DNA of 64,000 nucleotides from ZC4RG35 sp040878345 (GTDB lineage: Bacteria > Actinomycetota > Acidimicrobiia > Spongiisociales > ZC4RG35): assembly GCA_040878345.1 (NCBI GenBank), contig JBBDML010000018.1, positions 186,001 to 250,000 of the forward strand. The letters run 5' to 3'. The notes beneath the pieces are model-generated. The model was given only the letters and a program-made list of their open reading frames with translations, was not told the DNA's origin and ran no database searches. The position numbers and the translations under genes are program-made. Position 1 is the first letter of the stretch. Each line of letters opens with the position of its first letter. Shown here in pieces: positions 35,806 through 44,537 of the stretch.

Positions 35806-36702
35806 TTACCAGCTGACCCGGGGGGGTGGGTCCACTCCGTGCCCGTCCTTCCAGCTGATCACCGGGTTGCGGAGGACCCCGATTCTCTCGATCTCGCATT
35901 CCACGACATCGCCGGGTTTGAGATACCAGGCAGACGGATCGTCCTGAAAGGCCGCTACCCCTGAGACCGTCCCGGTCGAGACGATGTCCCCGGGGCTGTA
36001 GCCGAGTGCCGAGTAGTGGGAGATGATCTCGGGGATGGTTACCGACATCTTCCTCGAATGGGAGACCTGCCGGTCCTCCCCGTTGACTCGTAGCGTCATC
36101 TCCAGGTCGTGCGGGTCGCCCACCTCGTCGGGTGTGACTATCCAGGGGCCAACCGGGCAGAACGTGTCGATCGCCTTGCAAAACGAGAAAACGCCGGATC
36201 GCATCTCACGACGCTGGATGTCTCGGGCCGTGACGTCGTTGAAGATCACGAAACCACCGATGTAGTCGACTGCCTCCTCCGGACCGAAATGCTTGCCGCC
36301 CTTCTTGAGCACGACCGCGAGCTCCAACTCGTAGTCGAGCTCCTCGGTGAGATGCTCCGGGTAGATGATCGGATCGTCAGGCCCGATGATGGCGTCCACG
36401 TTCTGAAAGAACACGATCCAGGGGGCAATCTCATGGGACCAGTCGACATTCCTCGACTCCTCCTCGTGCTCCCGGAAGTTGCCCGCCGTGTGGAAGAACT
36501 TCTTGGGGATGATGGGTGCCCGCAAACGCACGTCGGCGAGTGACACCAGTGGGCCGTCGGCGTTCCGAGCCGCCTCGAGGCCAGACTCTCCCATCTCGAA
36601 GAGCTGGCGCATGTCAGGAGCATCAAGACGGACGACATCGTCTCCCCGGATGACTCCCGGATACTCGACGCCGTTGACATCCGCATAGGTGACGAGCTTC
36701 AT
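35806..36702 (-). CDS. Fumarylacetoacetate hydrolase family protein
   Basis: The 298-residue product has the FAH/HpcE fold: a small N-terminal domain, then the metal-site region ELDYELELAVVLKKGGKHF (Glu/Asp ligands) with VDYIGGFVIFNDVTARDIQ and GDIVSTGTVSGV. Family enzymes cleave or isomerise acylpyruvates and related 2,4-diketo acids with Mg or Mn. The start overlaps the M20-like stop by 4 bp. It fits a late step in breakdown of a ring-opened or keto-acid intermediate. Confidence 0.9.
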   Translation of the reverse strand: MKLVTYADVNGVEYPGVIRGDDVVRLDAPDMRQLFEMGESGLEAARNADGPLVSLADVRLRAPIIPKKFFHTAGNFREHEEESRNVDWSHEIAPWIVFFQNVDAIIGPDDPIIYPEHLTEELDYELELAVVLKKGGKHFGPEEAVDYIGGFVIFNDVTARDIQRREMRSGVFSFCKAIDTFCPVGPWIVTPDEVGDPHDLEMTLRVNGEDRQVSHSRKMSVTIPEIISHYSALGYSPGDIVSTGTVSGVAAFQDDPSAWYLKPGDVVECEIERIGVLRNPVISWKDGHGVDPPPRVSW

Positions 36703-37949
36703 GATGTGATCACTCCGCAGAACTCGGCTGCCGTCAGAGCATAGGAAGTGGCCATGCCGACCAGGGAGTCGATCGGCACACTCTCACCCTCCGGTCCGGG
36801 AAGTGCGCCGGATATCGGACCGTAGTTGACCGAGGGAATTCCATGGTGGGTGAGCACGGACGCATCGGATCCCCAGCGGACGTAGTCGCGTTCGGCGGGC
36901 ACTCCGAAAGCGGCCTGGTGGCCGATGTCGATGGCAGCGATCACGGGATGCATCTCATCGATCTCGGAGCCCGGAACCGAGACATATATCTCCGAGGTGA
37001 TGCCGTAATCGGGGTACCGGCTCGAGATCGAGGCAACCACCTCCCGAAAGGCGGCCTCGGCGTCCGCCAACTCCATCGTGGGCGGGACTCGCATGTCGAC
37101 AAAGAGGTCGGTGCGATGTGGGCTTCGACTCGCCCGCCACGGGAAACCGCCCTTGACTGCCGCGATGCCGAGGGCACCGGGGCGACCTTGATACGAGGCA
37201 CGCTCCTCCCAGATGGGAACGAAGGCGACCAGATGCTCCAACACGCGCTGCATGCGGAGGATCGAGTTCTCGGCAAGACGCCCCGGGACATATGCCGTGT
37301 GAATGAAAGAGCCCTCGGTCGAAACCCGCCCCCAGATGGTCCCGAAGTTGCCTAGGACCGCTCGCTGCTCGGTCGGCTCGCCTATGACACAAGCGTCTGC
37401 GCCCACACCCTGATCCATTAGATGCCGGGTGCCGACTCCGTACCCCCGGTACTCGGCTCCCACGAACTCGCCCCATTCGGCCTTCTCTATCTCTCCCGCC
37501 ACCCCCGCCACCAGGACGTCTCCCGACAACTCCACGCCACTGTCCCTCAGGGCCCGCACCGCCTCCACATAGCAGGCGACGGCGCCTTTCATGTTCATGA
37601 TGCCGAGCCCGAGGATCACGCCTTCGCGGATTATTGGCTCTGGCTTGAAACCGGGTGCATCGAGCCATGGCTCTCTACCCGAGTAGGACGTGTCGAGGTG
37701 CCCGTTGAACATGAGCACCGGGCCACCTCCGGTCCCTGGCAGCCGACCGACGGCGTTGGCCCGCCCCTTCTCGATGTGTTGAAGTGTGGTCTCGAGCCCG
37801 GCGTCGACCAGGGCCCCAAGGAGGTATTCGGCACACTCCCGCTCCGAGCCGGTGAAGCTGGGGATGGCGACGAGACCCGTCGCTGTCTCTACCAACCGGG
37901 TCTTGTCGACCGCGCCCATGATCGCGGCCATGACATCGGGCGAGATCAC
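36699..37949 (-). CDS. M20-fold hydrolase (ArgE/DapE family) with altered metal site
   Basis: The 416-residue product has the M20 start AIPSFTGSE, the first metal pair H84 and D86 in NGHLDTSYSG, and VIGEPTE. By eye, the bridging Asp of the usual DMKG motif is Asn (N119 in IMNMKGA), the Glu-Glu base/ligand pair reads E153-I-E155, and the late His before the E-x-V stretch is missing (PGPEGESV). Zinc binding may therefore be lost or rebuilt. GTG 37949 overlaps the LLM stop (GTGA). Relatives include acetylornithine deacetylase and the ectoine-pathway deacetylase DoeB. Confidence 0.82.
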   Translation of the reverse strand: MISPDVMAAIMGAVDKTRLVETATGLVAIPSFTGSERECAEYLLGALVDAGLETTLQHIEKGRANAVGRLPGTGGGPVLMFNGHLDTSYSGREPWLDAPGFKPEPIIREGVILGLGIMNMKGAVACYVEAVRALRDSGVELSGDVLVAGVAGEIEKAEWGEFVGAEYRGYGVGTRHLMDQGVGADACVIGEPTEQRAVLGNFGTIWGRVSTEGSFIHTAYVPGRLAENSILRMQRVLEHLVAFVPIWEERASYQGRPGALGIAAVKGGFPWRASRSPHRTDLFVDMRVPPTMELADAEAAFREVVASISSRYPDYGITSEIYVSVPGSEIDEMHPVIAAIDIGHQAAFGVPAERDYVRWGSDASVLTHHGIPSVNYGPISGALPGPEGESVPIDSLVGMATSYALTAAEFCGVITS

Positions 37950-39016
37950 GAGCGGAAGTGAGGGAGCACCTCGGAGCCGAACATCTTGAGCTGGCCGGCC
38001 CGATCCCTCCCCCACAGCTCGAGCATGATGTGAGTGCAACCGGCATCCCGGTACTCGTGGATACGTTCGACGCATTCGGCAGGGGTGCCCGCGATCGGCC
38101 GGCACTTGTCGAGGATCTCGTCGGTGACCATGGCCTTCGCAGCGAGCCGACCACCGGATTCCATGGCTTCGGCGATCGGCCTGATCTCGTCGAAGGTGAG
38201 CCCGGCGCTATCCAACAAGACGTCGGCCGACCCCTGAATGTTCTGCACCTTGTTTGCCAGGTACATGCCTGCGATCTCGCGTGCGCCCTCCCTCCCCCGG
38301 TCATGGTCCTCGTCGATGCTGGCGACGATGGTGCATCCGAGGTCGATCTGGTCCCCGGCTCGCCCGGCGGCCGCCGCCGCTCGGGTCAGGTTGTCTCTCG
38401 CATATCGCACAAACGCTGGAGTGGTGATGCTGGGTGTGAGAAGACCGTCGGCGAGGGTGCCGGCGGCTGCCTGCATGCCTGGCCCGGTGCCAGCGATGTA
38501 GATGGGTACGTCCCAGCGGGGCGCCTCGGCACCCGGTGCCAGGCCAGGTGCTCGGGCGGTGAACTCTTGTCCCTCAAAGTCAAGGCTCTCCCCGGCCAGA
38601 TAGGACTTGATGATCCTGACCGCCTCCTTGACAGCCGTGAGAGGTCGCCCCGGTCCACGGTCCCCGACCCCGATCGCCCTCATGAAGATCTTCGACGCTC
38701 CGAGACCGAGATAGAACCGGCCGGGTCCGGCGGCCTCCTGGGTGACTCTGGCCTCCATGGCGATCTGCAGGGGATGACGGGTGTAGGGCGAGATGATTCC
38801 CCATCCGACTGCAAGGCTCTCGGTCTCACGGGCCAGGATGGGGGAGATGGCGCTGGCGGAGCGGGCCTCCATGGCGTGCTTTCGCCACCACGGGTAGGCC
38901 TCGGCAAGCCATATCGTGGCGAAGCCGTGCTGATCCATGATATGGGCGTGCTCGATTATCTCCTCGAGCGGCTCCATGGTGAGTTGCATGACCCCGATGC
39001 GAAATGGCAGGCTCAT
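37946..39016 (-). CDS. LLM-class flavin/F420-dependent oxidoreductase
   Basis: The 356-residue luciferase-like TIM barrel shows HAHIMDQHGFATIWLAEAY, GWGIISPYTRHPLQIAMEA, GPGRFYLGLGAS and VPIYIAGTGPGMQAAAG. The last pattern is common in F420-dependent members such as methylene-tetrahydromethanopterin reductase relatives. Cofactor choice (F420 or FMN) cannot be settled by eye. It lies 5 bp after the synthase-like gene and overlaps the M20-like gene. Confidence 0.88.
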   Translation of the reverse strand: MSLPFRIGVMQLTMEPLEEIIEHAHIMDQHGFATIWLAEAYPWWRKHAMEARSASAISPILARETESLAVGWGIISPYTRHPLQIAMEARVTQEAAGPGRFYLGLGASKIFMRAIGVGDRGPGRPLTAVKEAVRIIKSYLAGESLDFEGQEFTARAPGLAPGAEAPRWDVPIYIAGTGPGMQAAAGTLADGLLTPSITTPAFVRYARDNLTRAAAAAGRAGDQIDLGCTIVASIDEDHDRGREGAREIAGMYLANKVQNIQGSADVLLDSAGLTFDEIRPIAEAMESGGRLAAKAMVTDEILDKCRPIAGTPAECVERIHEYRDAGCTHIMLELWGRDRAGQLKMFGSEVLPHFRS

Positions 39017-39021
39017 TGAGA

Positions 39022-40206
39022 TCAGCCGACCATCGACTTGGCCAGACCCACGAACTCCTCGTCGCTCACCAGACCGCCTTTGGAGACGCTCAGACCCTTC
39101 ACGGCGGCCAACAGCTCCCCACGTCGCTCGTCTGGAATCTCAATGCCGAGCTCGCGACTCTTGATCTCGATGCTGGCCAGGCCGCTCTTCTTCCCGAGGA
39201 CGATCCCACGTGATGCGCTCACCACCTCAGAGCTGTAGGGCTCGACCGCCGGAGGATCATGGAACTGAGCGGCGACGGCGCCGCTCTCTCTCACGAAGAG
39301 ATTGCGTCCCGTCAGCGGCTTGTAGGGCTCGAGGTCGTATCCGGAAAGACTGCGCACCAGCTCGGCGACCTCTTGGATCCTCTCGAATCTCATACCGGTG
39401 GTCACGCCATAGAGCGCTTCCAGTGCCAGGGCGAACTCAGGGAGATTTGCGTTACCGGCCCGCTCCCCCATCCCGTTGACCGTCCCCTGCACCCAGGTGG
39501 CGCCGGCGCGCACCGCGGCGATCGAGCCGGCGGTTGCCAACCCGAAGTCGTTGTGTCCATGCCAATGGATCGGCACGTCGGGACCGACCCACGACCTGAC
39601 TTTGGTGACCAGGAAAGAGGCTGCTTCAGGAGCCGCAATGCCCAGGGTGTCGACCACGGCGAGCTCTCTGGCCCCGGCTTCGACGCTGGCTTGATAGACC
39701 TCGGCCAGAAAGCCGAGGTCTGCTCGTGTGCTATCGACTGCGAAATAGCACACCACGACGTCATTGTCTGACGCCCAGCTAACCGCGGTCACGATCCGAT
39801 CGAGCACCGTCTCGCGGCTCATGCCGTAGGCCGCCAGCTTGCTGTCGCTCACCGGCGACTCGATGACCGCGCCTCGCACCCCAAGGTCGAGAAGCTGTTC
39901 GATGTCGGCAGGCACGGCCCGCGAGAAACCCCATATCTCGGCATCCAACCCGGCATCCATGATGAGCTCATACGACTTCACGTCATCGTCGGAAATGCGG
40001 GGGAACCCGGCTTCGATTCGGTCTACTCCGAGAGAAGAGAGGGCGGTGGCGATCTCCAGCTTCTGCTGGGGCCCGAGATTGACTCCCACGGTTTGCTCGC
40101 CGTCGCGCAATGTCGAGTCGTAGAGGCCGACTCGATCGACACCGACGATGGGCGATCCGGCATCGGCATTGATCGTCCCTGTCCAGACCTTTCCAGCATC
40201 GAGCAT
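39022..40206 (-). CDS. Homocitrate/isopropylmalate/citramalate synthase-like DRE-TIM enzyme
   Basis: The 394-residue product has the DRE-TIM metallolyase barrel: LYDSTLRDGEQTVGV, IEAGFPRIS, the metal HxH in HWHGHNDFGLATAGS and GTVNGMGERAGNANL, which marks acyl-CoA-condensing synthases (homocitrate, isopropylmalate, citramalate) rather than HMG-CoA lyase. The C-terminal LeuA regulatory domain is absent, as in NifV-type homocitrate synthases. ATG 40206 has AGGAGG at good distance. As first gene of the catabolic operon it may condense acetyl-CoA with a keto acid, or work as a lyase. Confidence 0.85.
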   Translation of the reverse strand: MLDAGKVWTGTINADAGSPIVGVDRVGLYDSTLRDGEQTVGVNLGPQQKLEIATALSSLGVDRIEAGFPRISDDDVKSYELIMDAGLDAEIWGFSRAVPADIEQLLDLGVRGAVIESPVSDSKLAAYGMSRETVLDRIVTAVSWASDNDVVVCYFAVDSTRADLGFLAEVYQASVEAGARELAVVDTLGIAAPEAASFLVTKVRSWVGPDVPIHWHGHNDFGLATAGSIAAVRAGATWVQGTVNGMGERAGNANLPEFALALEALYGVTTGMRFERIQEVAELVRSLSGYDLEPYKPLTGRNLFVRESGAVAAQFHDPPAVEPYSSEVVSASRGIVLGKKSGLASIEIKSRELGIEIPDERRGELLAAVKGLSVSKGGLVSDEEFVGLAKSMVG

Positions 40207-40311
40207 CCGCCGTCCTCCTTGCCGATCGATAGTACCGATCCGGGTTGGAGGGGCGGCCGGATCCGGCCTGAGAGCCGCCGGTAGGATGCCGCCAGGCGCC
40301 AGGAGGTACCG
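40207..40311. promoter_or_regulatory. Divergent promoter region
   Basis: The 105-bp gap between the divergent synthase-like and M24 genes has a minus-strand -10 box TACTAT (40229-40234) and a plus-strand TAGGAT (40282-40287). Both genes have strong AGGAGG ribosome sites. No clear operator repeat was found. Confidence 0.45.
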
Positions 40312-41490
40312 ATGGCATGGCCGGTTGATCAGGTTCGATGGCAGCGCGTCCGGGATGCGATGGGCGAGGCCGACCTCGATGCCCTCGTCGTCCGGGCTCC
40401 CGACAACGTCCACTACCTGACCAACTATTGGGCGATGAAGGCCTGGGAGATCGCCATCTTCCCTCGGGAAGGGGAACCAACGGTTGTCGCTGTGGAGCCG
40501 CAGATCTCCGACGTCCGGCGCAACGCCTGGACCGACGACGTCGCGTTGTTCAAGGGCTTCGATCCCGAGGACGCCCGCCCCTCGTTTCTACGGGCTCTGG
40601 AGATGGCGATCGGAACACTCCACCGGCGCGGGCTCACCCGACGAATCGGTGTGGAGACCTCGAATGCGGTGCAAAGCCCCGAGCGGATGACCGGTGAGCC
40701 AACCGTCTACTGGAGGGGTTATTTCGACGATCTCGAGGCGGCCGTGGACGAAATGGTCGACTGCACGCCGCTGCTCACCCGCCAGCGGATGATCAAGACC
40801 GATCAGGAGGTGGAGCGGCTCCGGATCACCAACGACCTTGCGGCCGAAGCCGTGGCGCACATCCGAGCCAACATCGAAGCCGGGATGAAGGACGCCGAGG
40901 TGGGCGCCATGTACGAGGGATACGTGCACAGTCATGGGATCGGCTACCGGGACTCGATCGAGATGGCGAGGGCCTTCACACTCGTGTGGTCGGGGGACAG
41001 CATCCAGACCTTCACGGCCACCAAGAACACCCTCGTGCAGGAGAACGCACCGACGCTCATGGAGATCTGGACGTGTGCCGACGGCTACTGGAACGACCTC
41101 ACGAAGAATGCCTGCCCGGGAAAGCTGTCGGCCGAGTATGAGGCCCTCCTCGACCTCTTGCTCGGTGTGTTCGATGAGGCGGTGCGGGACCACGTCGGGC
41201 CGGGTGCCAGCCTGGCAGAGCTCGACGGCTTCATCCGCGCCCGCATCGCGGAAGGGGGCTATCCCGGCCAGCCCTCCCACTATGTGTGCCATGGCGTCGG
41301 GAGTCGTGCCCACGAACCGCCCTGGGCCCACCCAAAGAGCGACCAGTTGATGGAGACCGGCATGGTCCTGGCGGTGGAGCCGGGCATCTACTGGGAGGGT
41401 GGGGGTGGCTTGCGGCTCGAGGACAACTTCCTGATCACCGACGACGGTGCCGAGAAGTTGTGCTCGGCTCCTGAGGACTTTCGCCGTTGA
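40312..41490 (+). CDS. M24 family (Xaa-Pro peptidase/creatinase fold) hydrolase A
   Basis: The 392-residue pita-bread protein has a creatinase N-terminal domain and an M24 domain. The five metal positions read E251 (MEIW, usually Asp), D262 (WNDLTKN), H327 (CHGVGSRAHEPP), E356 (AVEPGIYW) and E370 (RLEDNFLI). A metal centre is thus still plausible with one conservative change. ATG 40312 follows AGGAGG. It could hydrolyse a C-N bond in a small molecule, as creatinase or ectoine hydrolase DoeA do, or be a true dipeptidase. Confidence 0.87.
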   Translation: MAWPVDQVRWQRVRDAMGEADLDALVVRAPDNVHYLTNYWAMKAWEIAIFPREGEPTVVAVEPQISDVRRNAWTDDVALFKGFDPEDARPSFLRALEMAIGTLHRRGLTRRIGVETSNAVQSPERMTGEPTVYWRGYFDDLEAAVDEMVDCTPLLTRQRMIKTDQEVERLRITNDLAAEAVAHIRANIEAGMKDAEVGAMYEGYVHSHGIGYRDSIEMARAFTLVWSGDSIQTFTATKNTLVQENAPTLMEIWTCADGYWNDLTKNACPGKLSAEYEALLDLLLGVFDEAVRDHVGPGASLAELDGFIRARIAEGGYPGQPSHYVCHGVGSRAHEPPWAHPKSDQLMETGMVLAVEPGIYWEGGGGLRLEDNFLITDDGAEKLCSAPEDFRR

Positions 41491-42437
41491 GCTTCGAGTC
41501 GGTATGTGTCATTGGCGCCGGCTCCATCGGGAGTCTGTGCGCAGGTCATCTGGGCCGGATCACTGCGGTATCGGTGCTGGTGCGGCGTCCTGAACATGCC
41601 GCCGACCTCAACCGAGACGGGTTGAGGGTCTCGGGTAAGTCGGACTTCACCGCCGACGTGCTGGCCGCTACCGACCCCGACCTGCTTCCGGAGCCCGAGC
41701 TGATCGTGATTGCCACCAAGGCGATGCACGTCGAGCACGCAGCAGGGGCGATCGCCGGGCGCTTTCCCGACGCTGTGGTGATGACGATCCAGAACGGGCT
41801 CGGCACCGAGGACGTCGTGGCCCGCCATGGGTCATGGCCGATCATCTCGAGTGTCACATTCATGAGTGGCACCAAGGAATCGGACACCCACGTCCACTAC
41901 GAGCTGGACACGGCCACCTGGATGGGCCCTTATCACCAATCGGGGACCAGGTTGGAGACGGTCCAACAGGTTGGCGAGATGTTCGCTCGTGGCGGGCTCA
42001 AGGTGGAGGTCCTACCAGATCTTCGGCCGGCACAGTGGTCCAAGCTCATCTTCAACGCGTCGGTGAACCCGGTGGCGGCTCTCACCGACCTTCCCCACGT
42101 GCATCTCTTCGCCAGACGCCAGAGAGACACGGACCTCGGCCATCTGATGTTCGACCTGATCGAAGAGGGCAAGCGGGTGGCAGCCGCGGCCGGGGTGGAG
42201 CTCTTCGAGGACCCATGGGAGATGAACAGCCGGGCAGTTGAGCAGGGCTCAACCCACGACGACGAATATGCCCACGTCCCTTCGATGCTGGCCGATGTGC
42301 GGGCCGGTCGTAGCACCGAGATCGACTTCATCCTCGGCTCACTGGTGCGCGAGGCCGAGCGGCTCGAGGTGCCGGCGCCACTCTCGGAGGCGCTCTATCG
42401 CCTGGTCAAGGCGCGCGACCGGTCCTACGACGTATGA
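41487..42437 (+). CDS. Ketopantoate reductase (PanE/ApbA) family protein 1
   Basis: The 316-residue NAD(P)H-dependent 2-dehydropantoate reductase-like protein has an N-terminal Rossmann motif VIGAGSIGSLCAGHL, the IQNGLGTEDVV loop, and the C-terminal Lys-Asn region WSKLIFNASVNPVAALT with ADVRAGRSTEIDFI. It starts at TTG 41487, overlapping the M24 stop (TTGA). Catabolic context and a second copy directly downstream argue against a role only in pantothenate synthesis. Confidence 0.87.
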   Translation: MSFESVCVIGAGSIGSLCAGHLGRITAVSVLVRRPEHAADLNRDGLRVSGKSDFTADVLAATDPDLLPEPELIVIATKAMHVEHAAGAIAGRFPDAVVMTIQNGLGTEDVVARHGSWPIISSVTFMSGTKESDTHVHYELDTATWMGPYHQSGTRLETVQQVGEMFARGGLKVEVLPDLRPAQWSKLIFNASVNPVAALTDLPHVHLFARRQRDTDLGHLMFDLIEEGKRVAAAAGVELFEDPWEMNSRAVEQGSTHDDEYAHVPSMLADVRAGRSTEIDFILGSLVREAERLEVPAPLSEALYRLVKARDRSYDV

Positions 42438-42447
42438 GAGGGGCCTG

Positions 42448-43362
42448 GTGAGGATCGGCGTCATCGGCTCCGGAGCGGTCGGCAGCCTGTTCGCAGCGCA
42501 CCTGGCCCTGCTCGATGACGTGGAGACCTGGATCTACGATGTCTACCAGGCGCACGTCGATGCGATCAACGCGGACGGCTTGCGGCTGACCGGGGTGGGT
42601 GAGGTCCACTCTCATCCCCAGGCCACCACCAACGCCGGCGAGCTCCCAGCCTTGGATTTCGCCATCGTCGCCACAAAAGGGATGCACACACGCGCTGCGA
42701 TGGAGGACACGGCCAAAGCCGTGTCCGAGAGCGCGGTGTGCTCGGTGCAGAATGGGATCGGAAACGAGGAGGTCATCGCCGAGTTCGTTCGGACTGTGAT
42801 CAGGGGCACGACATTTCCAGCAGGCAAACTCGTAGGGCCGGGAGTGGTGCAGTGGGACACGGCAGGCAAGACCTGGATCGGCCCGTTCGAGCCACGCCCC
42901 GCGACCATGGGCCAGGTCCATGCCCTGGCAGACATCTTGACTCGGAGTGGAATGGAGACTCTCGCCCTCGAGGATGCCCGCGGGGCCCAATGGACCAAGC
43001 TGGTCTTCAACGCCGCCAGCAACGCCCTGTGCTCGCTGACACAACTGCCCCACGGTAGAGCCGCGATCAACGCGGACGTGCGCTGGGTCATGGACGAGGT
43101 GATCAGGGAGGGAAAAGACGTGGCGGCTGCTCTGGGCATCGAGATGGAGACCGATCCCGCAGAATTGCTCGAGGAGAGCATCGGTGTGGCCCTGGACCAC
43201 AGGCCGAGCATGCTTCAGGACGTGTTGGCCAGACGGCCGACGGAGATCGACCAGTTGAACGGTGGCATCGTCCGACTCGGAGATGAGATGGGGATCGCCA
43301 CTCCACTCAACCGGGTGGCATACGCCCTCATCAAAGGTTTGGAGGCCTCGTGGAAACTGTGA
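42448..43362 (+). CDS. Ketopantoate reductase (PanE/ApbA) family protein 2
   Basis: The 304-residue paralogue of the preceding gene has VIGSGAVGSLFAAHLA, VQNGIGNEEVI, WTKLVFNAASNALCSLTQLP and QDVLARRPTEIDQLNG. GTG 42448 with GAGAGGGG upstream, 10 bp after copy 1, was chosen; the frame is open further back only as a shadow. Its 3' end overlaps the next gene by 13 bp. The pair could form a heterodimer or handle two enantiomers or two steps. Confidence 0.86.
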   Translation: MRIGVIGSGAVGSLFAAHLALLDDVETWIYDVYQAHVDAINADGLRLTGVGEVHSHPQATTNAGELPALDFAIVATKGMHTRAAMEDTAKAVSESAVCSVQNGIGNEEVIAEFVRTVIRGTTFPAGKLVGPGVVQWDTAGKTWIGPFEPRPATMGQVHALADILTRSGMETLALEDARGAQWTKLVFNAASNALCSLTQLPHGRAAINADVRWVMDEVIREGKDVAAALGIEMETDPAELLEESIGVALDHRPSMLQDVLARRPTEIDQLNGGIVRLGDEMGIATPLNRVAYALIKGLEASWKL

Positions 43363-44501
43363 CAACGGCTCCACAAGTGAGCACACAAGAGATCGCCAGA
43401 CGTCACGCCAAGATAAGAGAGACCCTGGCGTCGGAGGGAATCGACGCCCTGGCGGTTGCCGGGACGGAATACACCGGCTTCGAGGGGGGCATTCGGTGGG
43501 TATCGGGGTTCCGAATGGTCCACCGCTACGCATACGGGCTGATCCCGGCTCAGGGTGACCCCATCGCCGTCTTCCCCACCGAGGCTCGTTGGGTCGGTCA
43601 GCATGACGAGTGTTGGATCGAGGAGAAGGTCTTTGCGGACACTCCCGGCGCCTGGATGTTGGATCTAGCCCGACAGAGGGGATGGAGACGACTGGCGGTC
43701 TACGGCTACAACTTCGCCATGCCGGTGCGGGATTTCGTCGCCCTGAGCGCCGGTGATGTGGAGATCGTGGATTTCGACGTCGAGTTCGACCTGCTCCGGG
43801 CGGTGAAGAGCGAAGAGGAGCTCGATCTGGTGCGGCACAGCTTCGAGCTCAATGAGCGTGGCTTCTGGGAGGTCCTGAGGGCATACGAGCCCGGCAAGAC
43901 CGAGGCCGCCATTCTCGCCCCGGCCGAGGAGCTGTTCGTCAGGAGCGGAACCACGAGGACCACCCAGAACATGGTCTTGTCCGGTCGTGATGGGAATGCA
44001 GGCCCCGAGTTCAAGCACCCCGATCCTTTTCGGCCGGTAGAGCCCACCGACTTGTTGCTCTACTCGATCGAGATCGCCGGTCCCACCGGCTATTGGGCCG
44101 AGTTTGCCCGGCCCATCTGCCAGGCCGGGCTCAGTGCCAAGACCCAGCGGATCATGGAGGCCTATCAGGAGTGCTTCGAGCGGGCGAGGACCGCACTGAG
44201 GGCGGGCAATAGCGCCCACGACGTGCATCGGTCGGTGTTCGGGGCCTTCGATGGGCTCGACGTCAAGGCGGGGCACGTGACCGGGCACTCCATCGACATG
44301 ATCATGGTGGCCCACCCCCGTATCGGCGAAGGCGTCGAAACCGTTCTCGAGAAGAACATGATCATCTCGATTCATCCCCATGTCGTCACGTCGGATGACG
44401 CCAACTGTCTCTACATGCAGGAGACGTTTCGAGTGACCCCCACCGGTGGCGAGCAGCTGTCGAGTGTTCCCATCGTCACCTTCGACGGAACCGAGCGATG
44501 A
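43350..44501 (+). CDS. M24/creatinase-fold protein B lacking metal ligands
   Basis: The 383-residue product shares the two-domain layout of protein A. At the positions of the M24 metal ligands, by-eye alignment gives no Asp in LLYSIEIAGP, E251 for the second Asp (YWAEFARP), H309 kept (GHVTGHSID), H342 for the first Glu (ISIHPHVV) and probably Q357 for the last (MQETFRV). Such loss is known for creatinase and ectoine hydrolase, which use no metal. GTG 43350 follows GGAGG and lies inside the end of PanE-like gene 2. Last gene of the M24-PanE-PanE-M24 operon. Confidence 0.83.
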   Translation: METVTTAPQVSTQEIARRHAKIRETLASEGIDALAVAGTEYTGFEGGIRWVSGFRMVHRYAYGLIPAQGDPIAVFPTEARWVGQHDECWIEEKVFADTPGAWMLDLARQRGWRRLAVYGYNFAMPVRDFVALSAGDVEIVDFDVEFDLLRAVKSEEELDLVRHSFELNERGFWEVLRAYEPGKTEAAILAPAEELFVRSGTTRTTQNMVLSGRDGNAGPEFKHPDPFRPVEPTDLLLYSIEIAGPTGYWAEFARPICQAGLSAKTQRIMEAYQECFERARTALRAGNSAHDVHRSVFGAFDGLDVKAGHVTGHSIDMIMVAHPRIGEGVETVLEKNMIISIHPHVVTSDDANCLYMQETFRVTPTGGEQLSSVPIVTFDGTER

Positions 44502-44508
44502 GGGAACC

Positions 44509-44532
44509 GGGGCCGGGACAGGGTCCGGCTCC
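44509..44532. terminator. Hairpin between convergent operons
   Basis: GGGGCCGGGAC and GTCCGGCTCC pair with one bulge around a 3-nt loop, in the 36-bp gap between the convergent M24-like and monooxygenase-like stops. It could stop transcription from both sides. Confidence 0.5.
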
Positions 44533-44537
44533 ATCAC

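Noticed and set aside
26287..44501. Cluster as a complete ectoine/hydroxyectoine pathway
   Set aside because: EutB/EutC-, DoeA- and DoeB-like folds occur, but there is no Ehu/Tea/Uhp-type transporter, no EnuR/DoeX-type regulator was seen and no Doe-type aminotransferase/dehydrogenase pair, and the M20 and one M24 protein have changed sites.
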